A stretch of DNA of 64,000 nucleotides from Adineta steineri (Eukaryota; Rotifera; Eurotatoria; Adinetida; Adinetidae): the NCBI GenBank assembly GCA_905250115.1, contig CAJNOI010000078.1, positions 186,001-250,000 of the forward strand. The letters are read 5' to 3'. How positions within the stretch are numbered: position 1 is the first letter of the stretch; every line of letters starts with the position of its first letter. Positions 15,617-27,946 of the stretch are shown here, in pieces. The notes below the pieces were generated by a model that worked only from the letters and a program-made list of their open reading frames with translations, was not told the DNA's origin and made no database searches. Position numbers and translations under genes: made by a program.

Positions 15617-17318
15617 ATGTTTACAAGACAAAGTCATCTAATTAAACTATTCGTTCAAAGAAGTATTGACAATTTTCTATTCTTAATAGTTATAAAAGAA
15701 TATATAAATTTCTTGTAGCGAACCTTTTTCAACAATGTGCAATGTCAACAAATATTGGTTCATCACTTTTTACATTATCAGAATCTCATGAAATGCTTAG
15801 AAAGACATGTCGTGATTTTGCTGATCGAGAACTAAAACCAATTGCTGCTAAACTTGATAAAACTCATGAATATCCAACAGATATTGTTTGTTTAAAAAAG
15901 AATATGAAAATACAATAATCGAAAGATATATATTTAGGTTAAAAAATTAGGTGATCTTGGTTTAATGTGTGTTGAAGTCGATGAAGAATTAGGTGGTTCT
16001 GGTTTAGATTCACTTGCGTATGCTATTGCTATGGAAGAAATATCACGTGGATGTGCTAGTTGTGGTGTTATTATGTCTGTTAATAATGTAAGAGTTTAAT
16101 ATTTATAAGAATAATATACTATATCATATTTTAAGTCTCTTTACTTAGGACCTATAACAAAATATGGTAATAAACAACAACACGAACAATTTGTTAAACC
16201 ATTTCTTAATGGTGAACGAGTTGGATGTTTCGCTCTATCTGAACCTGGTTTATTCTTAGTGTCTTTTTTTCGATAAAATTAATTTTTTATATTATTTTAA
16301 TAGGTAACGGTTCTGATGCTGGTGCAGCAAGTACAATAGTTAAAGAACATAATAAAACCAATTATATAATGAATGGAACGAAAGCATGGATGTAAATAGA
16401 TACATAAAAAAATATTTATTAAATTTCAATTTTTTTTTAATTTTCAGTACAAATGGATATGAAGCTGAAGCAACAGTTGTCTTTGCTACAACTGATAAAT
16501 CACTTAAACATAAAGGCATTAGCGCATTTATTGTTAAAAAACCTACAGATGGTTTATCATTAGGAAAGAAAGAAGATAAATTAGGTATTAAAGCTAGTTC
16601 AACATGCAATCTCATATTTGAAGATTGTATTGTGCCAAAAGAAAATTTACTTGGTAAACAAGGTGATGGATTCAAAATAGCAAGTATAAAAACAAAAAAA
16701 AAACAAAATTTCAAGTGTAAAATACTCTTTATATTATTAGTGGCAACACTTGATTCAGGTCGTATTGGTATTGCCGCACAAGCATTAGGTATTGCTCAAG
16801 CTGCACTCGAATGTGCACTTGATTATGCACGAAAACGTGAAGTATTTGGTAAACAATTGACTCAATTACAAGCTATACAAATGAAATTAGCTGGTAATAT
16901 ATAACCTATTTTGCTTCATATAATTCGTTTCTTTGTCTAGATATGGAAGTGCGTTTACAATCAGCTCGTTTATTAACATGGAAAGCGGCTTCATTAAAAT
17001 CTCAAGGTGAATCATATACGAAATTTGCTGCAATGGCAAAATTAGCTGCATCGGAATGTGCTACTTTTAATGCTCATCAAGCTATACAAATCTTAGGTGG
17101 TATGGGTTATGTCAGTGATATGCCAGCTGAACGTCATTATCGTGATGCACGTATAACTGAAATATATGAAGGGACAAGTGAAAGTAAGATTTTATTATCT
17201 GATAATTAAAGTTATTTTTTATCATTGAAATAATTAACTAATTTTATATTTCTTTTTAGTTCAACGATTAGTAATTGCTGGTAATCTTATTAAAGAATAT
17301 AGTGCAACAAATGCTTAA
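15617..17318 (+). CDS. ACADS: Short-chain acyl-CoA dehydrogenase, mitochondrial
   Basis: FAD flavoenzyme that oxidises short-chain acyl-CoA to the trans-2-enoyl-CoA in mitochondrial beta-oxidation, passing electrons to ETF. Exons 15617–15662, 15719–15885, 15938–16087, 16136–16247, 16304–16391, 16448–16683, 16741–16893, 16941–17183 and 17260–17318 join to 417 residues, the normal family length. The start at 15617 gives a basic, Ser/Thr-containing, acid-free N-terminus ([15 protein letters not shown]), as expected of a mitochondrial presequence. A downstream ATG at 15742 would lose it. Family signatures: [35 protein letters not shown] (FAD site), [40 protein letters not shown], and YEGTSEIQRLVIAG, whose Glu (YEG) is the catalytic base. 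All introns are 48–76 bases. Confidence 0.95.
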
Positions 17319-18759
17319 AATTTTTTCCATTTTACTGTTAAAAAAAATTTTTTAAAAAATAAACGAATTAATTCAAGTTTATTTTTATGATACTTTTCTT
17401 TATAATTACTATTAAAATAATAAAATATCAAAGGAATATTAACATTATGGTTTTTCATATAGAATCGAGATGAAAATATTATCTAGACGTCATACTTTAG
17501 TATAAAATACAGAGATACTATTTTTAAAAATACGTAATAACATACAATAAAATGAAAGAATCATCAAAGGTTTACTTTACAATCATCAATTTGAAAAAAA
17601 AATAATAATATTTTTCATAAGAAGCATGGCATATTCAAGGTAGTCTAACAATGATTGGTTGTAGTTGTTTTGATTAGTTGCTACTCTTATTAGTTATTTA
17701 CTTACCATCAACACATTATACAAATGATTAATGTTCACAACAAGAGTCGACATTGAAGTCATTTTCGTTTATGTGATTCTAAAGCTTCTCGACAACATCA
17801 TTAATGGGATATATTGAATGACATAGAGAGAAAAAAACGAGTAAAGATCAACAGATGTAATGTATTTCTTTTTCTTTTTTAAAAAAAGAAACGATATTTG
17901 AACAACAAACGATAAAAATTGTTGTTGTTACTATAAGTGATGTTATTTAGTTAATAATAAAAGCCATTTGCTCTTATTATAACAGTTAGATATTTTTGTA
18001 GAAATATTATTCAAACTTTTGAATAAGTGGAACAGTAAGAAACGTTGCAGGATATTTAGTTTCGAATTGGAAGTATATACAAACAGAATAGTTTCTTTTT
18101 CGCTGGATATATATTAAATATCACTGGACTTAAGTATATGATCATCAAATTTCATTGTGCAATAATCACCTTGCGTATCTATTGAGAATTTAGCATCGAT
18201 TAATCTCGTTTGATTTATTCGGATACAGAATGATAGTATTGCATAAATGTACAGTAAGTAAAAAGATAGAATCAAAAGAACATTATTAGTAAAAATAAAA
18301 CAGTCAGAGATAGGTAAGGTCTTTTATACTTTTGCTTATCGATTAATAGCCAAGAGTCTCGAACTAACTATAGTAGTCTTTTATTTTCGATAATCAGATT
18401 AGTGAAATCTTGATAATTTAAGTTTTATTGATATCTCTGGAGTACTTTGATTTATTTCGAACAATTCCATATCCTAATTTTTGTATAGTTTAAAAAAAGT
18501 AAACAAGTTTTTTTTTTACAATTTTTTAATAAGTAAAAAAAAGTAATTTAAATAATAGTGTGTAAAAAATGACAGAATCAATTAAATTCTTGACTTTTGT
18601 CAGTCTATAGGAATTTTCTTTTTCCTTTTTTTTCAAAATTACTTCCGTCATATTTTGAAATAAACAATTTATTTTTTTTTATTTGATTAACTAAGATGAC
18701 AATTGCGAAACAATAACAGATCTAAAATCAACAATTTCATCAACTGGCAGTTATCCAGT
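17319..18759. other. Intergenic, 1.4 kb, AT-rich
   Basis: 3' flank of ACADS, with AATAAA near 17358, and 5' flank of the next gene. Homopolymer A/T runs are frequent. No coding exon, RNA gene or repeat was recognised on either strand. Confidence 0.6.
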
Positions 18760-20646
18760 ATGATAGAGAGCGAAAAAATGACTAAAAATTCAACTATTCC
18801 TCCAACTGGCTTGAATCATGCCAGTGCACGTAAACAACGTATTGAAAGTTGGGCATCGAAAAGACAAAATTCCATAAATCGTGGTATCGCAACAGCAGCA
18901 TCTACTTTATTAGGAACTGCAGCAGCACAAAAACGTTCGGAAAGTTCATTTACACAAGCTAATCGTATGCTTAATGTTCATTTACTTCAATTAAGTGAAG
19001 AAAGACAAAAAATAATTGAACAAAGAACGTTCGATCAAAAATTATTTGCTAATAAACAAGCAATAAAACATAAAGATAATCAAGTTGTACTTGAGTAAGA
19101 AATTTTTCTTCAAAATTAAAAAATAATAAAATTTTTTTATTTATATCAATTTAGTACATTGAGTTATGTACGAAAATGTTGTAGATATGTTGATACAAAT
19201 GATTATAAAATAGAATATCCTGATCCACTTGCACATCCAACAAGAAAATCTAAAACGAAACGAGGTCTTTCACGATCATCATCCGTATCTGCTAAGTCAT
19301 CATCAAGTAAACGAAGTTTATCTGCTAGTACAAACAATCAAATAAATACATCATTAACAGAAATATCTCCTGAACTAGATGATTTATCACCTGCAAATCC
19401 AAAACCAGTTGAAAATGAAATAACGGATAATGTGGTATGTATGTTAATATATTTTTTGGTTTTGATCAAATATTCGAAAGGATAAAAAAAGAAAAGTCTG
19501 CTTTTAACAATCAAAATGTTTATGTAGGGAAAAATAATAATAATATAGTTCTTATTTTCTTTAGGCAACTCCTACAATGTCAAATGAAACCTTAATTGAT
19601 GATGATTCACAAAAACGTCACGTTCAATTTCAAATCCATAGTGATAATACAATTTTAATTAATGAAACGACTCCATTGATGAATAAATCGAATTCATACA
19701 ATGAAAATAAACATATGAAACGAAATATAACCTCTGCACCTACGGTTCGAACATCAAATTCATCCTATGATATGCGTTCAACAAATTCTGCTCCTTCATG
19801 TAAAACAGAATTATCAATAATCGGTTATTCAAAAGAAAAAATCAATCAATCATTGAAATCTAAACGATTTATACCACAAATAAATTCAGCAAAACCTTCT
19901 GTACAAGAATTTCGTCTTCATCCTGAAAAATTTCTAAGTGCATCTAATTGTTATCTACCATTACTTCGTCGACATGCTATAGAAAATGAAACAAAAGAAT
20001 ATCTTACTAAACAACAAAAAGAAAAAAATAATAATCTAACTAAAAAACAACAAATACATTTTTCACCATCACTTTCACGTCTTTCAGCTGAATCTGATGT
20101 TGTATTCGATGATGCAAAATCATTTCTTAGTGAAGATAATGAAATTGGGTTTGTTTAATTCATATTATTTAATTATTTTTATTTATTTTTGTTTCAATAT
20201 ATAGAAAATATACAAGTCATTCACAATTATCTCATTCGAATGAACAAGAACGTAAGAATAGTAAAAAACGTCTACCAACTAAAATTGATATGATGGATAA
20301 TACTTCTGATGATTCTCTATCACATACAATAGCTATGACACGACTTCGTGATCGTGAATATGCTCGTTTAAATGAATTAGTACATTCAAATCTTATTGAA
20401 AAAATTCTTGAACCACTTTCAACAATAAAAAATGATGAAAATGAACAAATCAATTTAAAACAAGAAAAAACTTCCAATAATAATAATAAACAACAATTGA
20501 ATACATCAAGCAGAGCACGTCAACTTGCTGATATTTTACGTTCAATTGATTCATTATCTTGTTCGGATATGACTGAAAAACATCATACACGAAAAGATGT
20601 TGATGTCGAACAAAATCAAGCAAAACTAGGCATTCTTATTTTTTAA
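18760..20646 (+). CDS. Unrecognised hydrophilic protein, four exons
   Basis: Not recognised. Exons 18760–19094, 19155–19434, 19565–20148 and 20205–20646 join without interruption to 546 residues. The start is the first in-frame ATG; the upstream frame has no ATG. The N-terminal ~110 residues look the most conserved type of sequence (ARKQRIESWASKRQ, RSESSFTQANRMLNVHLLQL, a probable helix rich in Gln/Lys/Glu). The rest is low-complexity Ser/Asn/Lys, with a Ser/Arg block (SRSSSVSAKSSSSKRSLSAS) and a charged helix near the C-terminus (MTRLRDREYARLNELVHSNL). No signal peptide or membrane segment. Probably a cytoplasmic or cytoskeletal scaffold, but that is only inference. Codon use matches the neighbours. 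Confidence 0.75.
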
Positions 20647-21627
20647 TAATTCGAATCGTTTTTGGTTTTTTTTTATACTTTATTCTGAATAAATAAGTTC
20701 ATCATTAAATCTATATACGTATATATTATGTAGCTAATTTGAATAAATAGCGATTATTTATTTCTGCATGAAATTTTGTCTAATATAAACAAGAGATTAA
20801 TCGATATTCATTTGTGAAATAAGTGAAAACAATATTCAAATCTATTCATGATTACTAGCCATTAATCTAATCTCTTTTAAATTGTGAAAAAAAAAGATAA
20901 ACGTTTTATTAATGCCTATCTATTCGGTTTTTTTGCATATAAGAATAATTGATCTCTATTAAGACCGTTTTATAAGACGGAAACGCGTCCGATAATGATC
21001 ATATCGGCAATAGGTAAATAATGCTTTTCATTTATACATCCGGCTTTGTAAATCCAAAATCATTTGCATTCTAATCAGCGCAATACAACAATAAAAAAAA
21101 GAAAGAAATAGGGTATTTCTTTCTCAATCTCCTTGAGTCTATCTAAATGGAAAAAGATCGATTTTCTTATTGTTCATTTTTCTCTTTTTCTTTCTCATTC
21201 TGACACAACATTATAGATAGCCCTTTAAGGTACAATCTTTATATATTGAGAAAAGTGCGCATTCACCAGAACTAAGACAAACTACAGATTGACATTAAAG
21301 AACAAAGCATTTAGTATATGCTCGTGACAAAAAGGGAAATTCATAATGATATTCTCCGATTGCCCTAACATTACTTTTTTTGTCGTTTGAAAATCTGTCA
21401 CTGTGCTCAATTATTGAAAAGACGTTCGGGCAAAAAGAAAGAGAGAGAGTGAGAGAGAAAGACGATAGAATAAACGACAAACCACCAATCTCGTCGATTA
21501 AAAGCTTTTTCTATCTTTTGAATAATATGAAAGATTGAATAGAAATCTTCTTGCTTACTTTTTATTCATTTTCATTTTTAAAATTTTATATTAACATGAT
21601 TATTATATAAATATAACACCTATCCCA
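20647..21627. other. Intergenic, 1 kb, upstream of the SLC6 gene
   Basis: AT-rich, with a GA-rich purine tract at about 21435–21465 and CT-rich tracts near 21180. Presumed 3' UTR of the preceding gene and promoter of the transporter gene. No exon recognised. Confidence 0.55.
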
Positions 21628-24442
21628 ATGGTTAAACGTATTTTAAGTCATCATAGTATCAATACTGCCGATCGTAAGTTGTTAATATTGATATTAACCA
21701 GAACATATGTCTTTCTTTTTTTTGATACAGGCGATGAAAATGATATGGCACGAAGAGATTTATTGGAATGTAGTCCACTAACAGATAAACGTGCAAGTTC
21801 AGCACCTATGATAGATAATGGTTTAGCTATTGACGATGAAGAAGAAGAAGATCCTCATCATCTTGGTGTAAAAAAGAAACAGAGTATAACTATAATTAAG
21901 GTTAAAACAACTGAATTAGCAATTAATAAATCAGGTGCAGAATTAACAGAACCACGTGAACAATGGAGCGAAAAACTTGATTTTCTTTTATCTATTATTG
22001 GTTTTGCTGTTGATCTTGCTAATATATGGCGTTTTCCATATTTATGCTATAAAAATGGTGGAGGTCTGTTAAGCAATACATATATTTCTATATATATATT
22101 TATTATTTTATTTTTAGGTGCATTTCTTATTCCATATGTTCTTTCAGTTATACTCGGTGGTATGCCTCTATTTTATTTGGAACTTTTACTTGGACAATAT
22201 TATCGACAAGGTGCAATAACATGTTGGAGAAAAATTTGTCCATTATTAGCTGGAATTGGTTGGGCTGTTACTATAATTGCATTTTATACTGATTTTTACT
22301 ATAATGTTGTCATATCATGGGGTTTATACTATTTATTTTCATCACTCAGAAAAATATTACCATGGAGTGAATGCCGTATGTAATTCTCTCATATTATTTT
22401 GTTTGTTAGAAAAATACTAAAAAGAATTCAATATTTAGATCATCGATGGAATACAAAAGATTGTTCAACAGTTAAAACTCGACGTCAATTTTTAGAGAAT
22501 TGTATTAATCAATTCAATGAAACATTTAATAATACAATCGATTATTTAGCAACAAATTATAATGAACAAAAATCATTTGAAAAAAGTAATTTATATGAAA
22601 ATTGTTCAGAATTATTAACACAACAAAAAATTGTATCACCAGCTCAAGAATATTTCCAGTAAAAATATTAACAAAATTTATTCGATATGAATTTCTTTTT
22701 ATTTCTTAGTTTACAAGTTTATCGTTTAAATCAAACAAGTAACCTTAGTTTAGAAAATTTAGGAAATATCAACTGGGAAAATGTCGGTTGTCTTGGTCTT
22801 ATCTATCTTATCTGCTATTTTTCAATGTGGAAAGGTGTTAAATCATCAGGCAAAGTAAAATATCATAAAAAAACCTCATAACAAAATTTGTTGTTTTTTT
22901 AATATATTTTTCCTTTCTTTTTTTTCAAGGTTGTTTGGTTTACTGCATTATTTCCTTATGTTGTATTAACAATTTTAATGGTACGTGGTCTTTTCCTAAA
23001 TGGTTCAATGAAAGGTATCGAATATTATATACGTCCAGATTTAAGTAAACTTAATGAAGCATCTGTATGGGTTGATGCAGCATCACAAACATTTTTTTCA
23101 TTGGGACCTGGTTTTGGTGTATTAATGGCATTTGCAAGTTATAATGATTTTCATCATAATGTTTTTCGGTATGTTTTAATTTCTTTTTCTAAATCATATT
23201 AATATAATTTTCTTATTTAGAGATGCAATGATAACTGTAGCAGTCAATAGTTTAACAAGTTTTGCAAGCGGTTTCGTCATATTTATGTTTTTGGTAGATG
23301 AAAAAAAAAATTTTTTTTGTATTATTAAGATGAATTTGATTTGATTTTGTTTTCTAGGGTTATATGAGTGAAATATCAGGACGAGCAATAAAAGATGTTG
23401 CTGAACAAGGATCAACACTTGTATTTATTGTCTATCCAGAAGCTATCGCAACGATGCCATGGGCACCTGTTTGGGCCGTATTCTTTTTTCTAATGTTATT
23501 AACACTTGGTCTAGATTCATCGGTATAATTTATTGTTCATTTAAAAAAAACATCAAAGGTCTTGATTTCTTTCATTGTTTGATTATCTCTAGTTTGGCGG
23601 AAGTGAAGCAATAATAACAGCATTGAGTGATGAATTTCCGGTTCTACGACGACATCGAGAGTGGTTTGTTGGAATCCTATTTTTATTCTACTTTATTGTC
23701 GGAATTCCAAGTTGTACGGATGCCGGAGTTTATTTTGTAGAATTATTACAAAATTATGCGGGTAGAAAAAAAGACTTTACTTTTTTTTTGGATATTTATT
23801 TTATATTTCGTACATTTAGCATTCTATTCAATTATTATCGCAGTCTTTTTTGAAGCAATAGCGGTATCATGGTTTTATGGTATAGATCGTATAAGTGAAG
23901 ATGTTAAACAAATGCTCGGTTCGAAACCAGGACGATTTTGGCTTACAACATGGTGTGTTGTTGCACCTATATTTCTTGGAGTAAATTACAAAATATTTCA
24001 ATTATTCGAAAAAAAATTTTGTTTTTTTTCTAAAAGGGTATTATTCTTTCGGGTTTAATTCAACATCAGAGTCCGTCGTACGGAAAACCAAGTGATCCAT
24101 TTTTTTATGAGGTATTAACTTTTTTTGGTTATTTATTAAAAAAAAGATTAATATTAATTTATTTTAGTATCCAGCATGGAGTCATCTCCTTGGTTGGATG
24201 TTTGCATTATCATCGATAATATTTATTCCAGCTGTTGCTATTTATCAATTATTAATTGAAAAAGGATCATTAGCTCAGGTAAGAAAAATAAATTTATATA
24301 TTATTTTATTATTATTTATCTATTTAAATAGCGATTTCGTCTGGCTACAACACCATGGAAAGATCGACAAAATCAAAATCCTGATATCCTTATAAGTACA
24401 AATCATGTAGCAACAAAATATATTACAGAAGAAACAATTTAA
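21628..24442 (+). CDS. SLC6 sodium/chloride-coupled monoamine transporter (DAT/SERT-like)
   Basis: Plasma-membrane symporter of the neurotransmitter:sodium symporter family. Thirteen exons (21628–21673, 21731–22063, 22118–22375, 22439–22658, 22710–22854, 22931–23168, 23221–23293, 23357–23522, 23593–23761, 23820–23980, 24037–24111, 24168–24278, 24332–24442) join to 701 residues with 12 expected TM helices. TM1 reads [20 protein letters not shown]; Asp110 is the residue that binds the amine in DAT, NET and SERT (Gly in GABA transporters), so a monoamine substrate is likely. Other marks: [13 protein letters not shown] (TM2), a Cys pair in extracellular loop 2 (PWSEC, then TKDC) with several N-glycosylation sites, [32 protein letters not shown] and [11 protein letters not shown]. 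Which amine is carried cannot be decided by eye. Confidence 0.93.
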
Positions 24443-24926
24443 GAAATATTTTTTTTATGGTGTTTTGTCTATTCAAACTTTATAATAATCTTTTTCTTTT
24501 TTTCTTATTGCTCTTTTTCTCTGTTGTTTGTATACACGTCTATCTCTTTCCTTTGAACACAAAAATTCTCTTTCGTTTCACATTAGCATATTTTATTTCG
24601 GCAAGGTCATTTGTATACATTGTTCTCTTTTATTTTCAAAGAAAAGTTGCACTTCAAATTCTTTCTTTCTTTTTTTTCTTCTAATCTCAAACAAGAAAAC
24701 CAATCAAATCCTTATCTAAGGTCATCACTTCTTTGTTTGATTACTTATGTCATCATCTATCTCAATCAAACAAACGTCTTGTTGTATCATTTCAACTATG
24801 TTGACATTTGAACAGGATCAACTTTCGTATACATATTCTTTCGATCAACCTACTTTGCATAAGAAAAAAGGATCGTTGATCATTATCATTAAAATCACTT
24901 GATAAAAAAAAGGTCTATTGAATAGG
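24443..24926. other. Intergenic between SLC6 and EGF–Hint genes
   Basis: Strongly pyrimidine-rich on the plus strand (about 24455–24700), giving spurious hydrophobic frames. It may contain the unresolved 5' exon(s) of the next gene, for which a signal-peptide exon is still missing. Confidence 0.5.
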
Positions 24927-27365
24927 AGTAGTTCTATTCACTGATGAAGGTAAGAAATAAGAATATTGAAAAATTCTTATATCGATCAATTCATTTAGAT
25001 TTTTCTATTTATTATTTGTCTTCATTTAATTTCTTTGTCTATCGATGCTGGTAAATACAGATGAATGAATATTGTAATTTATTAAGTTATTCATCTTTTT
25101 TTTCAAAGAAGAATTTTGTGAAACAGACGATTGTCGTCGTGGCGATTGTGAGTTAATACGACATTCCGATGGATCAATAAAGAAAGCGTGTCATTGTGCT
25201 AAAGTAGATATACAAATTGAACTTTTTCTTTTGAAATTAATTAAATACTTTTTTTTTTGCTCAAGAATGTTTGCGGTGAAACATGTCAACGTCTATGTAA
25301 TACCACTTCTGTATGTGATATTAATCCATGTTGGTTTGGTGGTATATGTGTTGATGTAGCCAATCATGATTTCGTTTGTTTATGCCCACCGAATCATTCT
25401 GGTAAAGATTGTCGAATATTACTTTCATGTCAAACAAATAGTTGTTTAAATAATGGAAAATGTTTTCAAACTGGTTTGTAAAAGAAAATTCGATTTGTTT
25501 GAATTAAAGAAAATCTATTTTTTTTTTAAGTTTATGGTGCACGATGTAATTGTACGGAAGATTATTCTGGTGATTATTGTCAATATAAAAAAACGAAATT
25601 AAAAGCTAAATCAAATGATGATTTACCACATGTTGAATATAAACAATTTGATGCTGAAACATTAGCTGTTATTGCTAGTTTAGGAAGTACATCAAATGAT
25701 AATAATAATCAACGAAAAAGTGATCTAACTGATAGTGTTATTGTACCAGCAAGTAATCATTCACAATTTGTTTTTTGTTTAACCAATCCATGTGAAAACG
25801 GTGGAACTTGTTTTGTAACAAATACTGCAACAACAAAAGTTAGAGTTTATAAAAAAAATATAGTTCAATAGATGAAAACGTGTATGTGTATATATATAGG
25901 GAATTTGTGTATGTCGTGATGGATATATGGGTGATTATTGTGAAATCTTATTGAATAATACAATAAATGGTCTTAAAATTCCAACGGGTTATTGTTCATC
26001 AAGTCCTTGTTTGAATGATGGAAGTTGTGTTGAAATTGGAGATTTACAAGGCTATTGTCGATGTACAGCAGAATATCGAGGTCTCTATTGTGAAATATCT
26101 GTACGTGCTGTTAGTTGTAATCCAAATCCTTGGTAAGAAACGAAAAAGTATGAAAATAACTTCTATTTTTTTAATTTTTAGTAAAAATGGTGGAACTTGT
26201 ATTTTATTAGAAAATAATCAAGGTAAATATTTTGAAACTTTTTTTTGTAAATTTATTTTATTGAAATTTTCTAGCACAATGTTTATGTACACCCGTATTT
26301 CGTGGTTTAACTTGTAATCAATTTAGTTATGTACCATGTGGAGATGCAACATGCCATGGTACACAGGTAAAAAAAATTTCTTTGTTTTAAATTTAATTTT
26401 AATATAAATGATTATTTCTATTAGGGTATTTGTGTAGCAAATAAATGTATTTGTAAAACTGGTTTTGCTGGACCAAGATGTGATTCAACAGATTTTTGTT
26501 CAGCATATCCTTGTTTAAATGGAGGTACATGTATTCGAACGAATGAAGAACCATATGGTGGTTGTAGTTGTCCAGTGGAATTTTCAGGACCAACATGTAG
26601 TAATGATCCATGCACTCCGTCACCCTGTTTGAACGGTGGTTATTGTATACGAAAACCAGATAATCAATTCTATTGTCAATGTCGTAATAAAAATAAAGGA
26701 GTTTATTGTGAACGTAAGTTTATCTGATCTATAAATAAATTTGATTTAATTTAATTTATATAGAGGTGGAATGTTTTCCATCGGATGCAACTGTTGATGT
26801 ACTTAATAATGGTAAAATATCATTATCATCTTTACAAATTGGTACACAAGTTCGTGTTATAAATGAAGAAAATCAAATAATTTATTCTCCAATTATTGCT
26901 TTTCTTCATCGTGAACTTGATGAATATGCTTTATATAAACGTATTCAAACAAATAATTCATTTATTGAATTATCAAAACGACATTTAATTCATCATCGTA
27001 AAAATGGTTTTATCTGGGCAGAAAATTTAATTGAAGGTGATGAAATACTTGTTTCAGCATCAATTCATACAAATGAAACACAATGGGAAGAAATTGTGGA
27101 TATAACTGATGTTTATAAACAAGGTCTTATGGCTCCATTAACTGAACAAGGAACTATTATTGTTAATAATATTCATGCTTCATGTTATGCTCTAGTTAAA
27201 TCTCATAGAGTAGCTCATTTTGCATTAGCACCATATCGATTATATCATCGATTATTTGGTCAATTATCAGATAGAAATACAATGACAACACCAATACTTT
27301 CCTATGCTAATCTTTTGCTTCATTTTTTCAAAAATTTACCGATTGCTAAAGATCTTATTTTTTGA
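24927..27365 (+). CDS. Multi-EGF extracellular protein with C-terminal Hedgehog-type Hint (Hog) domain
   Basis: Exons 25109–25203, 25266–25473, 25531–25838, 25900–26132, 26182–26222, 26275–26366, 26425–26713 and 26764–27365 give 622 residues in one frame. A tiny exon ending at 24949 fits the phase (…LFTDEE|EFCETDDC), but the true start and signal peptide are unresolved. About eight EGF-like units are present (for example CENGGTCFVTN, CKNGGTCILLE, CLNGGTCIRTN). The last exon encodes a Hint domain starting CFPSDATVDVLNNGKISLSS; its Cys aligns with the Hedgehog autoprocessing nucleophile. SKRHLIHH keeps the His of the TxxH box with Ser for Thr, and NNIHASCYALVKSHRVAHFA followed by LAPYRLYHRLF is very Hedgehog-like. 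The residue before the Cys is Glu, not Gly. Autocleavage with thioester formation is therefore plausible, not shown. No Hedgehog signalling domain is present. Confidence 0.85.
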
Positions 27366-27946
27366 TCTATTAAACCTTATTGTAGATATATAGATAGAAC
27401 AAATGAAAAACAACAAAAAAAATGTAGTCTTAGACATTGCTTGGCATTAATAATTTTATGTTTTTTCTTTTTGTTTTAATTAGATAAAATAAATAAATTT
27501 GATCTTTAAAGAATCATATTGATTGTTATTATTTATGTATATATATTCATGAAGATAAAACATTGAACTATAGAGAATATTGTCACAAAGGTGAGTGTGG
27601 GTGAAATAGATTACGTACACTAAAAAATGAAGTAAAAAGTTCTTTTAAAATCATTTGTAATGCATCGGCATGTCACCTATCGATTTGACTATGAAGTCTT
27701 TACTACTGCAAACAGAACGAGCCTCTCTTTTCGTCATAAAATTCCTTTGTATGATGACTTATTGTTTACTTACACTACATTACATTCACTTCCCTTTCTG
27801 TTCTCATCGAACAATGCTTCGTTTTCATTTTTCCAACTTACTTTGTTTAGTAATAGTTAAAATTCTTTGTCTGCTTCCGTTGTATTCATATATAATGAGA
27901 ATGAAAATATTATTTTTGATAAATAAAAGTATTAAAAATAGTTTTG
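27366..27946. other. Intergenic upstream of first arrestin gene
   Basis: Contains the EGF–Hint 3' flank (AATAAA near 27487). From about 27780 to the next ATG it carries the promoter-proximal block that is repeated upstream of the second arrestin gene. Confidence 0.6.

Noticed and set aside
16340..16714. Minus-strand 124-codon frame
   Set aside because: Antisense shadow of ACADS exons and introns, whose plus-strand coding is unambiguous.
24457..24811. Overlapping hydrophobic plus-strand frames suggesting a membrane peptide
   Set aside because: The sequence is a pyrimidine-rich tract giving Phe/Leu/Ser in every frame. No splice context or conserved motif.
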